From the NCBI GenBank assembly GCA_026707285.1, contig JAPOXD010000019.1, forward strand, positions 1 through 64,000: a stretch of 64,000 nucleotides of DNA, given 5' to 3'. Of the stretch, positions 1-8,115 are shown one piece after another. The position numbers and the translations under genes are program-made. Below the pieces are notes generated by a model. The model searched no databases. It saw nothing but the letters and a program-made list of their open reading frames with translations, and was not told where the DNA came from. The DNA is from Chloroflexota bacterium (GTDB lineage Bacteria; Chloroflexota; UBA11872). Within the stretch, counting starts at the first letter, position 1; every line of letters begins with the position of its first letter.

Positions 1-2
1 TG

Positions 3-119
3 CTGATCGCCCCCGTGACGGTTGGCGAGGGCGCGCGAACCAGCGCCAGCGCCGTCGTCACACGGGATGTGCCGCCGGGCATGCTGGCGGTGGGCATTCC
101 GGCGCGAATCCGTCGCTAG
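3..119 (+). CDS. glmU: GlmU C-terminal end (partial, cut by window start)
   Basis: The frame beginning at base 3 reads [19 protein letters not shown] and ends GIPARIRR before TAG. This is the last part of the left-handed beta-helix acetyltransferase domain of bifunctional N-acetylglucosamine-1-phosphate uridyltransferase/glucosamine-1-phosphate acetyltransferase, which makes UDP-GlcNAc for cell wall and glycan synthesis. The hexapeptide pattern and the 'RDVPPG..AVGIPAR' ending are typical of GlmU tails. Only 38 codons are visible. The next gene is prs, and glmU-prs is a common bacterial gene pair, which supports the call. Another hexapeptide acyltransferase is possible but less likely. Confidence 0.72.
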   Translation: MIAPVTVGEGARTSASAVVTRDVPPGMLAVGIPARIRR

Positions 120-138
120 CGGAGTAGGGGAGGCCTCC

Positions 139-1080
139 GTGGACGGCGAGTTGAAGATATTTTCGGGAAGCAGCAATCGGGGTCTGGCCGCGCGCATTGC
201 GAACACGCTCGGGCGCCCCCTGGGCGAGGCCAGGGTCGAGCACTTCCCTGACGGCGAGGCGGACATCCAGATCTTGGAAAACGTGCGCGGCACCGATGTC
301 TTCGTCGTGCAGTCCACCTGCGCGCCGGTCGACCGAAACCTGATGCAGCTGCTGATCATGATCGACGCGCTGCGGCGCGCCTCCGCCGGCCGCGTCACCG
401 CGCTGATCCCGTATTTTGGCTACGCGCGCCAGGAAAAGAAGTCCACCGGGCGCGAACCGATCACGGCCAAGCTTGTCGCCAACATCCTCGAGGCGGCCGG
501 CGTCTCGCGCATCGTCACGCTCGATCTCCATGCTCCCGCGGTGCAGGGGTTCTTTGACATCCCCGTCGATCATCTGCTGGCCGCGCCGCTGCTGGCCGAC
601 GCCATCGATCGGATGCGGTTGACGCAACCGGTCATCGTTTCGCCCGACGCCGGCGGCGTGACCCGTGCGCATGACTTCAGCCAGCGCGTTGCCGGCGCTC
701 CCCTGGCCGTCGTCTTCAAGAACCGCACCGCGGCCGACAAAATCGAGCACCTGCAGATCGTGGGAGAGGTCGAAGGACGCGACGCGATCGTCGTCGACGA
801 CCAGGTATCCACCGGTCACACGCTGGTGGAGGCCAGCGAGGCCCTGCGGGAGCGCGGCGCACGCAGCGTCTACGGCTGCGCGGTGCACCCGGTGTTCGCC
901 AGCGATGCGCTCGAGCGGATTCAGGACGCCCCGATCGAACGGCTCTTCATCACGGACACGATTCCGATTGAAGACGGACTCATGAACGGCAAAATACAAT
1001 TGGTCCACACGCACGAATTGTTTGGAGAGGCTGTCCGCCGGATTCACAACGACGAATCCGTCACGGCACTGTTCAAGTGA
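139..1080 (+). CDS. prs: Ribose-phosphate pyrophosphokinase (PRPP synthase)
   Basis: Makes PRPP from ribose 5-phosphate and ATP for nucleotide, NAD, His and Trp synthesis in the cytoplasm. The listed ORF starts too early because it runs into the glmU frame. GTG at 139 follows a purine-rich ribosome binding site (GGAGTAGGGGAGG) and gives 313 residues, the usual length. Visible family motifs are the catalytic flexible loop (GYARQEKK..GREPI), the DLHAPAVQGFFDIPVDHL segment and the PRPP-binding VVDDQVSTGHT. In most PRPP synthases this loop reads DDMIDTGGT, so the Asp-to-Ser and Gly-to-His changes are unusual. The gene sits 19 bases after glmU and is probably co-transcribed with it. A 107-base gap follows with no clear terminator. 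Confidence 0.93.
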   Translation: MDGELKIFSGSSNRGLAARIANTLGRPLGEARVEHFPDGEADIQILENVRGTDVFVVQSTCAPVDRNLMQLLIMIDALRRASAGRVTALIPYFGYARQEKKSTGREPITAKLVANILEAAGVSRIVTLDLHAPAVQGFFDIPVDHLLAAPLLADAIDRMRLTQPVIVSPDAGGVTRAHDFSQRVAGAPLAVVFKNRTAADKIEHLQIVGEVEGRDAIVVDDQVSTGHTLVEASEALRERGARSVYGCAVHPVFASDALERIQDAPIERLFITDTIPIEDGLMNGKIQLVHTHELFGEAVRRIHNDESVTALFK

Positions 1081-1187
1081 GAGCCCAACCGTGGGGTTTC
1101 GAGAGTGGGCGCGCGATCGCGGACCGCGCGGCACCCGAGGGCGTACGCACCCGTCTGTGCGGCGACTGAACGAGGAGCGGATCCTTT

Positions 1188-2465
1188 TTGGATCCTGTTA
1201 GTTGGCTCGGTCTCGTCGGTATTTTCGTTCTGACCGGATTCTCAGCGCTCGCCAGCGCCAGCGAAAGCGCGCTCAACGAGACTGCCCGCACCGATCTGGA
1301 GCCGCCGGCGCCGGACGCTCCGGGCGCGGCGCGGCGCCGTCATGAGTTGCTGACGAATCGATTCCGATTCTGGGTCGGACAGCGCCTCAGCGATACGGTG
1401 GTGATTCTCGTATCGGCCACGCTCACGGCCACGCTCATGGCCGACGCCTTGACGACCGTGGTTCCAAACCGTGCCGGGAGCGTGGTCCTTGCCATCGGCG
1501 CGCTCGCCGTGCTTCATGCGGGATTGGCCCGGATTCTGCCGCGCATCCTGGCGCAGCGGTATCCCCGGACGTTGGCGGAACGGCTCACCATCGTCCCGTG
1601 GGTGATCTATGCGGCATCCCTCCCGGTTACCCGGCTCTTCGAAAAGCTGCTGAGCGCGGAGGAACAAGAGGCCTGGAAGGCGCCCGATCCCGAGGACGCC
1701 GCCGTCTTGAATGCCGTGGAAGCCGGCACGCGTGAAGGCACGATTGACGCCTACGACTCGGCGATGATCGCCAACGTCATCGAACTCGGCGACCGCGTCG
1801 CGCGCCAGGTGATGACGCCCCGGCCCGACATCGTGGCCATGCCGCGGACGGAGCCCGTGCGGACGGCGCTCGCGTTGGCGCACGAACATGGCCTGTCGCG
1901 GCTTCCCGTGTACGACGACGACCTCGATTCCGTGATTGGCATTCTTCACGTACGCGAGGCGAGCGCCGCGCTGCTGGACGGGCAGCCGCCGTCGGACCTC
2001 TCATCCCTCGTTCGTCCGCCGCTCTTCGTGCCGGAGATGCAGCGCGTCGACCTGCTCTTGCGCGAGCTGCGCGCCCGCAACACTCACCTGGCCATCGTGG
2101 TCAACGAGCACGGCGAGACCGAAGGCCTGGTGACGATCGAGGATCTCCTGGAAGAGATCGTGGGCGAGATCGAGGATGAGTTCGACTCGCCCGAGATCCA
2201 GATTGAGCCCAAGGGCGCCGGAGTTATCGAAACCGACGCGAGCGTTCTCATCACCGAGGTCAACGAGGCCCTGGGGCTGGAGCTGGCCGCCGATGACGTC
2301 GACACGATCGGCGGTCTGGTCTACAACACGATGGGAGCGGTGCCGAACCCGGGCGATTCCGTGGCCGTCGACGGCGCGGCGCTCGAGGTGCTCACCACGA
2401 AAGCCAATCGGATTCTGCGCGTACGGGTGCGCAAGTTCCCCGTGGAGCCGTCACATGGAGGCTGA
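1188..2465 (+). CDS. CNNM/CorC (HlyC-like) membrane protein 1, divergent copy
   Basis: First of three tandem CNNM/CorC-family genes. The start is TTG with a GAGGAG-type ribosome binding site 8-12 bases upstream. Residues 5-145 form the DUF21 membrane domain with about four hydrophobic segments. Residues about 195-320 are a CBS pair (VMTPRPD, VTIEDLLEEIVGEIEDEFD), and 338-418 are the CorC_HlyC domain. The family is linked to Mg2+/Co2+ transport or efflux. In this copy the conserved GE(L/M)APKN motif of the membrane domain, present in both neighbours, is replaced by LARILPRILAQRYP, so ion handling may differ. The CBS part is intact. Membrane location is secure; the substrate is inference. Confidence 0.88.
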   Translation: MDPVSWLGLVGIFVLTGFSALASASESALNETARTDLEPPAPDAPGAARRRHELLTNRFRFWVGQRLSDTVVILVSATLTATLMADALTTVVPNRAGSVVLAIGALAVLHAGLARILPRILAQRYPRTLAERLTIVPWVIYAASLPVTRLFEKLLSAEEQEAWKAPDPEDAAVLNAVEAGTREGTIDAYDSAMIANVIELGDRVARQVMTPRPDIVAMPRTEPVRTALALAHEHGLSRLPVYDDDLDSVIGILHVREASAALLDGQPPSDLSSLVRPPLFVPEMQRVDLLLRELRARNTHLAIVVNEHGETEGLVTIEDLLEEIVGEIEDEFDSPEIQIEPKGAGVIETDASVLITEVNEALGLELAADDVDTIGGLVYNTMGAVPNPGDSVAVDGAALEVLTTKANRILRVRVRKFPVEPSHGG

Positions 2466-2564
2466 CCAGCCTCCCGATACCGCCCCCGCCGCTGCCTGCC
2501 GCCCACGAGCTGCCTGCCGGCGCGGCTGGTGTCGTCGGCCTAGGGTCACGCAGGGAACGCCGCT

Positions 2565-3872
2565 ATAGAAATCCTCGTCGGCCTCGCGGTGTTCGTGGTG
2601 CTCATCGCGATCAACGCCCTCTTTGCCGGAGGCCAGTTCGCGTTGGTCGCGGTGGATCGCTATCGCATCGACGACATGGTCAGCCGCAACGTCCGCGGCG
2701 CGCGACCGGTGCAGCAGGCGCTGCGGACGCTCTCGTTCCAGCTCTCAGGGGCCCAGCTGGGAATCACCATCAGCTCGCTGATCCTGGGATGGGTCGTCGA
2801 CGGCGCACTCTCACCAATACTCCGGCCACTGTTGGGCTGGCTGCCGCCGGGGTCCATCGGCGCCGCCACCGCGGCAATCGCGCTGGTGCTGGCGACCGCC
2901 CTGCAAATGGTCTTCGGCGAGCTGGCGCCCAAGAACCTGGCCATTGCACGGCCCGCCCGCACCGCCGTCGTCTTCGTCCCGCCCGTGGTGCTCATCAACA
3001 CCTTGGCCGGCCCCCTCATCCGCTTTCTGAACGCGGCGGCCAACTGGTCCATGCAGCGCGTGGGGATTCAGCCGCGGGAGGAGCTCCCCGGCGTCGAGTC
3101 GCTGGAGGAGCTCCGGAGCACGCTCCGTTGGGCGGCGCTGGAGGGCGAGATCGAGGGCGTCGAGCACACGCTGCTCGACCGGGCGCTCAGCCTGCGCGAC
3201 CGCGCCGCGCGGGACGTCCAGGTCCCCCGCTCGTCGGTCGTCTCGCTGGCCGGCGACGCCACCTACGCGGACTTGATCGAGGCGGCGCGGGACACCGGAC
3301 ATTCGCGCTTCCCCATCCAGGACGCCGACGGCTCGGGATTCGCGGCCATCGCGCACGTGAAGGACGCCCTCCGGGTCGGGGCGGAGGATCGCGCGGGAAC
3401 AGCGCTTGCCCCCGGCGGCCAACCGCCGGTCGTGGTCCCCGAGTCCACCGACTTGCACAGCCTGCTCATCGAGCTGCAACGGCAGGGTCAAACCATGGCC
3501 ATCGTGCTCGACGAGTTCGGCAACGAATCCGGCATCGTCACCATCGAGGACGTCGTGGAAGAGGTGCTGGGCGAAATCGAGGACGAGTACGACCCTCCAG
3601 CCGTGCGGCTGGCGACGCCGACCGGCACCGGGGTGTATGAAGCGGACGGACGCATTCGGGGACCGGAGCTGCTCGAAGCCACCGGATTCGAAATGCCGGA
3701 CGGCCGCTACGACACCCTGGCGGGGCTGTTGATCATGCGCTTCCAACGAGTGCCGGCTGTTGGCGACCGCGTTGAAATCGACGGCTGGCGCTTTCAGGTT
3801 CTCGAAATGGACGGACCGCGCATCGCGCAGGTCCTGCTAACGTCGCCGGCTCGCCTGCGGGATCGCTCATGA
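2565..3872 (+). CDS. CNNM/CorC membrane protein 2, probable ATA start
   Basis: Second tandem DUF21-CBS-CBS-CorC_HlyC protein. The ORF track starts at GTG 2589, but that codon has no ribosome binding site and trims the first membrane helix. ATA at 2565 gives MEILVGLAVFVVLIAIN, the normal beginning of this family, and has AGGGA eight bases upstream. The frame is closed by TAG at 2541 and has no ATG, GTG or TTG before 2589. The membrane domain carries VFGELAPKNLAIA. The CBS pair includes VTIEDVVEEVLGEIEDEYD, followed by the C-terminal CorC domain. From ATA the product is 435 residues. Its stop overlaps the start of copy 3. A role in divalent cation homeostasis follows from the family. The gene call is firm; the start is probable. 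Confidence 0.88.
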   Translation: MEILVGLAVFVVLIAINALFAGGQFALVAVDRYRIDDMVSRNVRGARPVQQALRTLSFQLSGAQLGITISSLILGWVVDGALSPILRPLLGWLPPGSIGAATAAIALVLATALQMVFGELAPKNLAIARPARTAVVFVPPVVLINTLAGPLIRFLNAAANWSMQRVGIQPREELPGVESLEELRSTLRWAALEGEIEGVEHTLLDRALSLRDRAARDVQVPRSSVVSLAGDATYADLIEAARDTGHSRFPIQDADGSGFAAIAHVKDALRVGAEDRAGTALAPGGQPPVVVPESTDLHSLLIELQRQGQTMAIVLDEFGNESGIVTIEDVVEEVLGEIEDEYDPPAVRLATPTGTGVYEADGRIRGPELLEATGFEMPDGRYDTLAGLLIMRFQRVPAVGDRVEIDGWRFQVLEMDGPRIAQVLLTSPARLRDRS

Positions 3873-5200
3873 ACGGCGTGTTTCTCATCGCGGCCGTCCT
3901 CCTGCTCGCGGTGAACGCGTTCATGGTCGCGGCGGAAGTGGCCATCACCGCGGCCGCCGGACGACGCTCGGCCATCGAGGCTGAGGCCGCGCTCGGCGGC
4001 TATCGCGCGCGATTGGCCAGCACGTCGCTGCGCGAGCTCGCCTTCATGCTCACCGGCGCGCAATTCGGGATCACCCTGGCGTCGCTGGGACTTGGATTCG
4101 TCGCGGAACCTGCCATCGCCGACCTGATCGTCCACGCGGTGGGCGACCACATCGACATTCCCGAGAACGTGATCCACGTCATTGCCTCGGCCATCGCCCT
4201 CACGCTGGTCGTCTTTCTCCACATGGTGCTCGGCGAGATGGCGCCCAAGAACATTGCCATTGCGGAGCCGATCCGAACCATGCTGTGGGTCTCGGTGCCC
4301 TACCGGGCCTACGCCAACGCGATTCGGCCCGTGCTATGGGTCCTGAACGGCATGGCCAACCTGGTGCTGCGCGCGTTCGGCATTGCCCCTCGCGAGGAGC
4401 TGCGGGCGCGCTACACCGCGTCGCAGATCACGGAGATGCTGTCGGCCCTGCGCCGCATCGAGGCCATCGACATCTCCGACTACCGGCTGGCGCAAGGCGC
4501 GATCGGGCTCGAGTCGCGCAAGGCCCGCGACATCATGCTGCCGCGATCATCGGTCGAAACCGTGCCCGCCACCGCGACCATTCGCGAGATCGAGTCCCTT
4601 GCCGCCGACACCGGGCACTCCCGGCTGCCCGTGCTCGGCAGCCAACCCGACGACTTTCGAGGATTCGTGCACATCAAGGACCTTCTGACGCGCACCGACC
4701 TGCGGCCATCGTCGCCGCTGCCGGCCGCCATGATTCGCCCATTGCCGGTGGTGCCCGAGACGGCCACGCTGGGCGCGCTGCTGCTCGACATGCGGCGCCG
4801 GCGCAGCCATATGGTGCTCGCCATCGATGAGCACGGCAGCCCGGCGGGCGTCGTGGCCTTGGAGGACCTGCTCGAAGAGCTGGTGGGCGAAATCGCCGAT
4901 GAGTTTGATCGGCAGGCCCATCGGCCGTCGGCCCAGCCCGGACGCGTCGTGGTCGCCGGCAGCGTGCGTCCCGCCGACCTCGAAGACCGGACGGGCCTCC
5001 AGCTGCCCGAGGGTCCCTATTCCACCGTCGCCGGCTACCTCATGCAGCGGCTCGGCGCCATGCCTCGCGTCGGACAGACGGTGACTCACGACGGGTGGCG
5101 ACTCCGCGTGCGACGCATGCAGGGTCCGCGCGTGGTCGAAATCGAGCTCGTGCCTCCGGAAACGAGCTCGGAGGCGGACGCTGGCGCTGCTCGCGCGTGA
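3869..5200 (+). CDS. CNNM/CorC membrane protein 3
   Basis: Third tandem paralogue, 443 residues. Its ATG overlaps the previous stop (ATGA), so translation is probably coupled. The order is a DUF21 membrane domain with four hydrophobic segments and the motif MVLGEMAPKNIAIA, then a CBS pair (IMLPRSSVETVP, VVALEDLLEELVGEIADEFD), then the CorC_HlyC domain. This is the copy closest to the canonical family pattern. Copies 2 and 3 may work as a pair, as adjacent CNNM-type genes often do; that is inference. The likely role is Mg2+/Co2+ homeostasis at the cytoplasmic membrane. Nothing in the sequence identifies the ion. Confidence 0.9.
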   Translation: MNGVFLIAAVLLLAVNAFMVAAEVAITAAAGRRSAIEAEAALGGYRARLASTSLRELAFMLTGAQFGITLASLGLGFVAEPAIADLIVHAVGDHIDIPENVIHVIASAIALTLVVFLHMVLGEMAPKNIAIAEPIRTMLWVSVPYRAYANAIRPVLWVLNGMANLVLRAFGIAPREELRARYTASQITEMLSALRRIEAIDISDYRLAQGAIGLESRKARDIMLPRSSVETVPATATIREIESLAADTGHSRLPVLGSQPDDFRGFVHIKDLLTRTDLRPSSPLPAAMIRPLPVVPETATLGALLLDMRRRRSHMVLAIDEHGSPAGVVALEDLLEELVGEIADEFDRQAHRPSAQPGRVVVAGSVRPADLEDRTGLQLPEGPYSTVAGYLMQRLGAMPRVGQTVTHDGWRLRVRRMQGPRVVEIELVPPETSSEADAGAARA

Positions 5201-5209
5201 CGTCGGCCA

Positions 5210-5238
5210 TTGCTCGGAGAACTGCCGCCGCTTAGGCT
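5210..5238 (+). promoter_or_regulatory. Possible recO promoter (leaderless arrangement)
   Basis: TTGCTC (5210-5215) and TAGGCT (5233-5238) are separated by exactly 17 bases. The -10-like box ends only six bases before the recO ATG, so the transcript would begin at or next to the start codon. No ribosome binding site precedes that ATG, which fits a leaderless message. The match to TTGACA is only moderate. Confidence 0.35.
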
Positions 5239-5244
5239 GAAGCC

Positions 5245-6027
5245 ATGCCGGAAATGGGACGCTCGCAAACCTATCGCGCCGAGGGCATCGTGCTCGGTCG
5301 GCGCGACCTGGGCGACGCCGACCGCATTGTCACGCTCTTCACGCGCGAGTTTGGACGACGCCGACTGGTCGCGCGCGGCTCACGGCGGCCGGCGAGCCAC
5401 CTGGCCCCCAGCATCGAGCTCTTCAACCGCGTCCGCATTCTGGGTGTCGTGGGCTCGTCCCTCGACATCCTGTCGCAGGTCGAGGAGCTGGAGTCGCACC
5501 CGCGCCTGCGGACCGACCTGGCGGCCTTCGCCGCCGCCGGGTGGTCCGTTGAGCTGCTCGACGGCTTGAGCGAAGACAACGAGCCGTCGCTCGACGCCTA
5601 CGACGCCGTGCTCACGTTTCTGCGGGGACTCGACGTGAGCAGCGACCCGCCGGAGCTCTGGCTCACGGCGCTGGCGCTCATCCTCCTGCAAGTGCACGGC
5701 TACTCGCCCGAGCTAAGCCGCTGCACCACGTGCGGACAGCCGCTGCAACCCGGCGACCATCGCTTCGCCAGCGCGGCGGGAGGCGTGGTTTGCCGGACCG
5801 ACAGCCGTGAACATGAATCACGGCCCCTGAGCGTCTCAGCGCTCAAGGTGCTGCGATATCTCGCGCGCGAGGGGTTCCACGCCGCCTCGCGTCTGCGCGT
5901 GGACGCCGACGTGCGCACGGAGGTTCGTGACATCCTGCGGGCCTACTCGTCAACCATCCTCGAACGCGACGTGAAGTCCGCGCGCATGCTGACGCCGGCG
6001 GCGCCTGGAAAGCTGGCGGCACGCTGA
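5245..6027 (+). CDS. recO: DNA repair protein RecO
   Basis: RecO helps load RecA onto gaps through RecF/RecR and anneals single strands. The 260-residue product begins with the OB-fold (YRAEGIVLGRRDLGDADRIV, then LFTREFGRRRLVARG), followed by the helical domain and a zinc-finger-like loop. CTTC lies at about residues 160-163 and another Cys at 183 (GGVVCRTD). A fourth Cys is missing where many RecO proteins have CxxC, so the zinc site looks incomplete. The start may be ATG 5245 or ATG 5254. Neither has a ribosome binding site, and a promoter-like pair lies directly upstream. The gene precedes glyQS, and recO-gly linkage is common in bacteria. Confidence 0.92.
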   Translation: MPEMGRSQTYRAEGIVLGRRDLGDADRIVTLFTREFGRRRLVARGSRRPASHLAPSIELFNRVRILGVVGSSLDILSQVEELESHPRLRTDLAAFAAAGWSVELLDGLSEDNEPSLDAYDAVLTFLRGLDVSSDPPELWLTALALILLQVHGYSPELSRCTTCGQPLQPGDHRFASAAGGVVCRTDSREHESRPLSVSALKVLRYLAREGFHAASRLRVDADVRTEVRDILRAYSSTILERDVKSARMLTPAAPGKLAAR

Positions 6028-6085
6028 CCGGCCTCACGCAGGGCGCGACCCTCGGCGGGTCGTTGCCGAATCGGAAGGACTAGCA

Positions 6086-7390
6086 ATGGCTGCGCCGGAT
6101 CTCGACACGCTGGTCGCCCTCGCCAAGCGACGCGGATTTGTGTTCGGGAGCTCCGAGATCTACGGCGGGTTCGCCAGCACCTGGGACTACGGACCGCTGG
6201 GCGCCGAGCTGATTCGCAACGTCAAGGAGGCCTGGTGGCGCCGCGTGGTGATGGCCCGCGAGGACGTGGTGGGCCTGAACGCCTCGATCCTCATGCACCC
6301 TCGGGTCTGGGAGGCCTCGGGGCACGTCGAGAACTTCAACGACCCCCTGGTCGAATGCCCCGAATGCCGGCGCCGCTTTCGCCAGGATGACGTGCCGGAC
6401 GGGACATGCCCGCATGACGGCGCGACGCTCACCGATCCGCGCCGCTTCAACACCATGTTCAGCACGCAAGTTGGGCCGGTTCAGGAATCGGCCGCCACCG
6501 CCTACCTGCGTCCGGAAACGGCCCAGGCGATTTTTGTGAATTTCAAGAACGTCCTCGACTCAACGCGCGTGCGACTGCCGTTCGGAATCGCCCAGATCGG
6601 CAAGGCGTTCCGCAACGAGATCACGACGGGAAACTTCATCTTCCGCAGCCGCGAGTTCGAGCAGATGGAGCTGGAGTATTTCGTGGAGCCCGGGCAGGAC
6701 GCGGCCGCCTACCAAGCCTGGATTGATGAGCGCTTGGCCTGGTGGCAGGAGTTTGGGCTGGATTCCAGCCGTCTTCGGCTGCGCCCCCACGGCGATGACG
6801 AGCTCTCGCACTATTCGAAGGGCACCACTGACATCGAGTACGAGTTCCCCTTCGGCTGGGGTGAGCTCGAAGGCATCGCCAATCGCACCGACTTCGACCT
6901 CGCACGGCACGCCGAGGCCAGCGGCGAGACGCTCACCGTCTTCGACGAAGCCTCCAAGTCGCACATTCGGCCCTACGTCGTCGAGCCGGCGAGCGGCGTC
7001 GACCGTGCGGCGTTGGCATTCCTGGCCGACGCCTACACCGAGCAGGACGTGCGCGGCGAGAAGCGGGTTTTCCTGAATCTGGACCCGCGCCTGGCGCCCA
7101 TCAAAGCCGCCATCTTTCCGCTGGCGCGCAACAAGCCCGACCTGGTCAAGCTGGCGCGCGACGTTCGAGCGCGACTGGCCGCGTCGTGGCCGGTTTTCTA
7201 CGACGCCGGCGGGTCAATTGGACGGCGCTACGCCCGCCAGGACGAGGCCGGCACGCCGTTCGGTATCACCGTGGACTACGAATCGCTGGACGACCACGCG
7301 GTGACCGTCCGTCACCGCGACACGATGGACCAGGACCGCGTGGCCGTGGACGACCTGCACGGCTTCGTGGCCGAGCGGCTGGCCTGGTAG
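6086..7390 (+). CDS. glyQS: Glycine--tRNA ligase, single-chain dimeric type
   Basis: Charges tRNA-Gly using glycine and ATP. ATG 6086 has GGAAGG seven bases upstream. The 434-residue protein is the eukaryote/archaea-like alpha2 class II form: motif 1 region near SSEIYGGFASTWDYGPLG, the YLRPETAQAIFVNF segment, motif 2 (GKAFRNEITTGNFIFRSREF) and the C-terminal anticodon-binding domain. A small Cys cluster (C91, C94, C108) lies in the insertion where related enzymes bind zinc, but only three Cys are obvious. The protein is slightly shorter than the usual 450-470 residues. A tRNA-Gly(CCC) gene lies about 28 kb away in the same window. Confidence 0.95.
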   Translation: MAAPDLDTLVALAKRRGFVFGSSEIYGGFASTWDYGPLGAELIRNVKEAWWRRVVMAREDVVGLNASILMHPRVWEASGHVENFNDPLVECPECRRRFRQDDVPDGTCPHDGATLTDPRRFNTMFSTQVGPVQESAATAYLRPETAQAIFVNFKNVLDSTRVRLPFGIAQIGKAFRNEITTGNFIFRSREFEQMELEYFVEPGQDAAAYQAWIDERLAWWQEFGLDSSRLRLRPHGDDELSHYSKGTTDIEYEFPFGWGELEGIANRTDFDLARHAEASGETLTVFDEASKSHIRPYVVEPASGVDRAALAFLADAYTEQDVRGEKRVFLNLDPRLAPIKAAIFPLARNKPDLVKLARDVRARLAASWPVFYDAGGSIGRRYARQDEAGTPFGITVDYESLDDHAVTVRHRDTMDQDRVAVDDLHGFVAERLAW

Positions 7391-7394
7391 GCGC

Positions 7395-8033
7395 ATGAAC
7401 GGCGAGGGCGGTCAGCCGGCGGCGGGGTCCTATTCGCGGGCCGAGCGGGTCATCCTGGGGCCATTTCGCCGCGGAATGGCAGTCGTTCTGGCGCCGGTGG
7501 TGGCTGCTCTTGCCCGGCTCGGCGTGCCGCCGACGGCAGTGTCGCTGAGCCAGATTCCCATCGGATTCGCCGCCGCGGCACTAATCTTGCACGCGCCGCG
7601 CGTGGCGCTGGGGCTATTCGTCGGCACGCTGCTGCTGGACGCCATCGACGGCGCGCTGGCGCGACGAACGGGCCGTGAGTCTGCCTTCGGCGCACTGGCC
7701 GATCAGGTTTCCGACCACATCCGCGAGATCACCTTCGTGGGCGGTCTGGTCGCCGCCGGCGCGATGCGAGGCGAGATCGGCGTGGCATATGCGCTGTTGT
7801 ATCCGCTGGTGAACTTCATGCTCTACGCCGCCAATCGCCACGGCGCCGACGTGCCCCTGGCGGTCAAGACCTGGATGTCCTTCTACCCATTCCTGCTCAT
7901 CTATCTGGCGTTCGAGATCAACTGGCTGGACTACGCCGGCGCCGTGTCCGCCGGATTCATGGCCGCAACGTCGATCACAGCGCTGGTGCTCATGCGACAC
8001 CGCATGAATGCCAACGACCTGACGACCGACTAG
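7395..8033 (+). CDS. CDP-alcohol phosphatidyltransferase family protein
   Basis: Integral membrane enzyme that transfers a phosphatidyl group from a CDP-linked donor to an alcohol to make phospholipid head groups. The full family signature D-x2-D-G-x2-A-R-x8-G-x3-D-x3-D is present: D82, D85, G86, A89, R90, G99, D103, D107. The 212 residues contain about five to six hydrophobic segments after a short soluble N-terminus. The ATG lies four bases after the glyQS stop, with a weak GGTAGG upstream, so it probably belongs to the same transcript. The substrate (glycerol phosphate, inositol phosphate or other) cannot be told from the sequence. Confidence 0.88.
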   Translation: MNGEGGQPAAGSYSRAERVILGPFRRGMAVVLAPVVAALARLGVPPTAVSLSQIPIGFAAAALILHAPRVALGLFVGTLLLDAIDGALARRTGRESAFGALADQVSDHIREITFVGGLVAAGAMRGEIGVAYALLYPLVNFMLYAANRHGADVPLAVKTWMSFYPFLLIYLAFEINWLDYAGAVSAGFMAATSITALVLMRHRMNANDLTTD

Positions 8034-8110
8034 TGCAGCGCCATTCCGCCGTCGACGCTTGTTGACTGTCCGGTGATGGTAGAGGCGTCATCCGACGCCA
8101 CCACGATGGC
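8030..8110 (-). pseudogene. C-terminal remnant of a short-chain dehydrogenase (SDR)
   Basis: The minus-strand frame ending at the TAG complementary to 8030-8032 reads ASTITGQSTSVDGGMALH. This is the classic C-terminal signature of FabG-type short-chain dehydrogenases (ITGQ..xVDGG). About 26 codons are recognisable. Upstream the similarity stops where the lipoprotein gene begins in another frame, so the rest of the SDR gene is gone. Its stop overlaps the stop codon of the plus-strand phosphatidyltransferase gene. It is too short for the ORF track. This looks like a decayed gene end left by a past deletion or insertion. Confidence 0.75.
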
Positions 8111-8115
8111 CACAT

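Noticed and set aside
22-138. N-terminal extension of PRPP synthase
   Set aside because: It overlaps the glmU end in another frame. The GTG at 139 has the ribosome binding site and the correct protein length.
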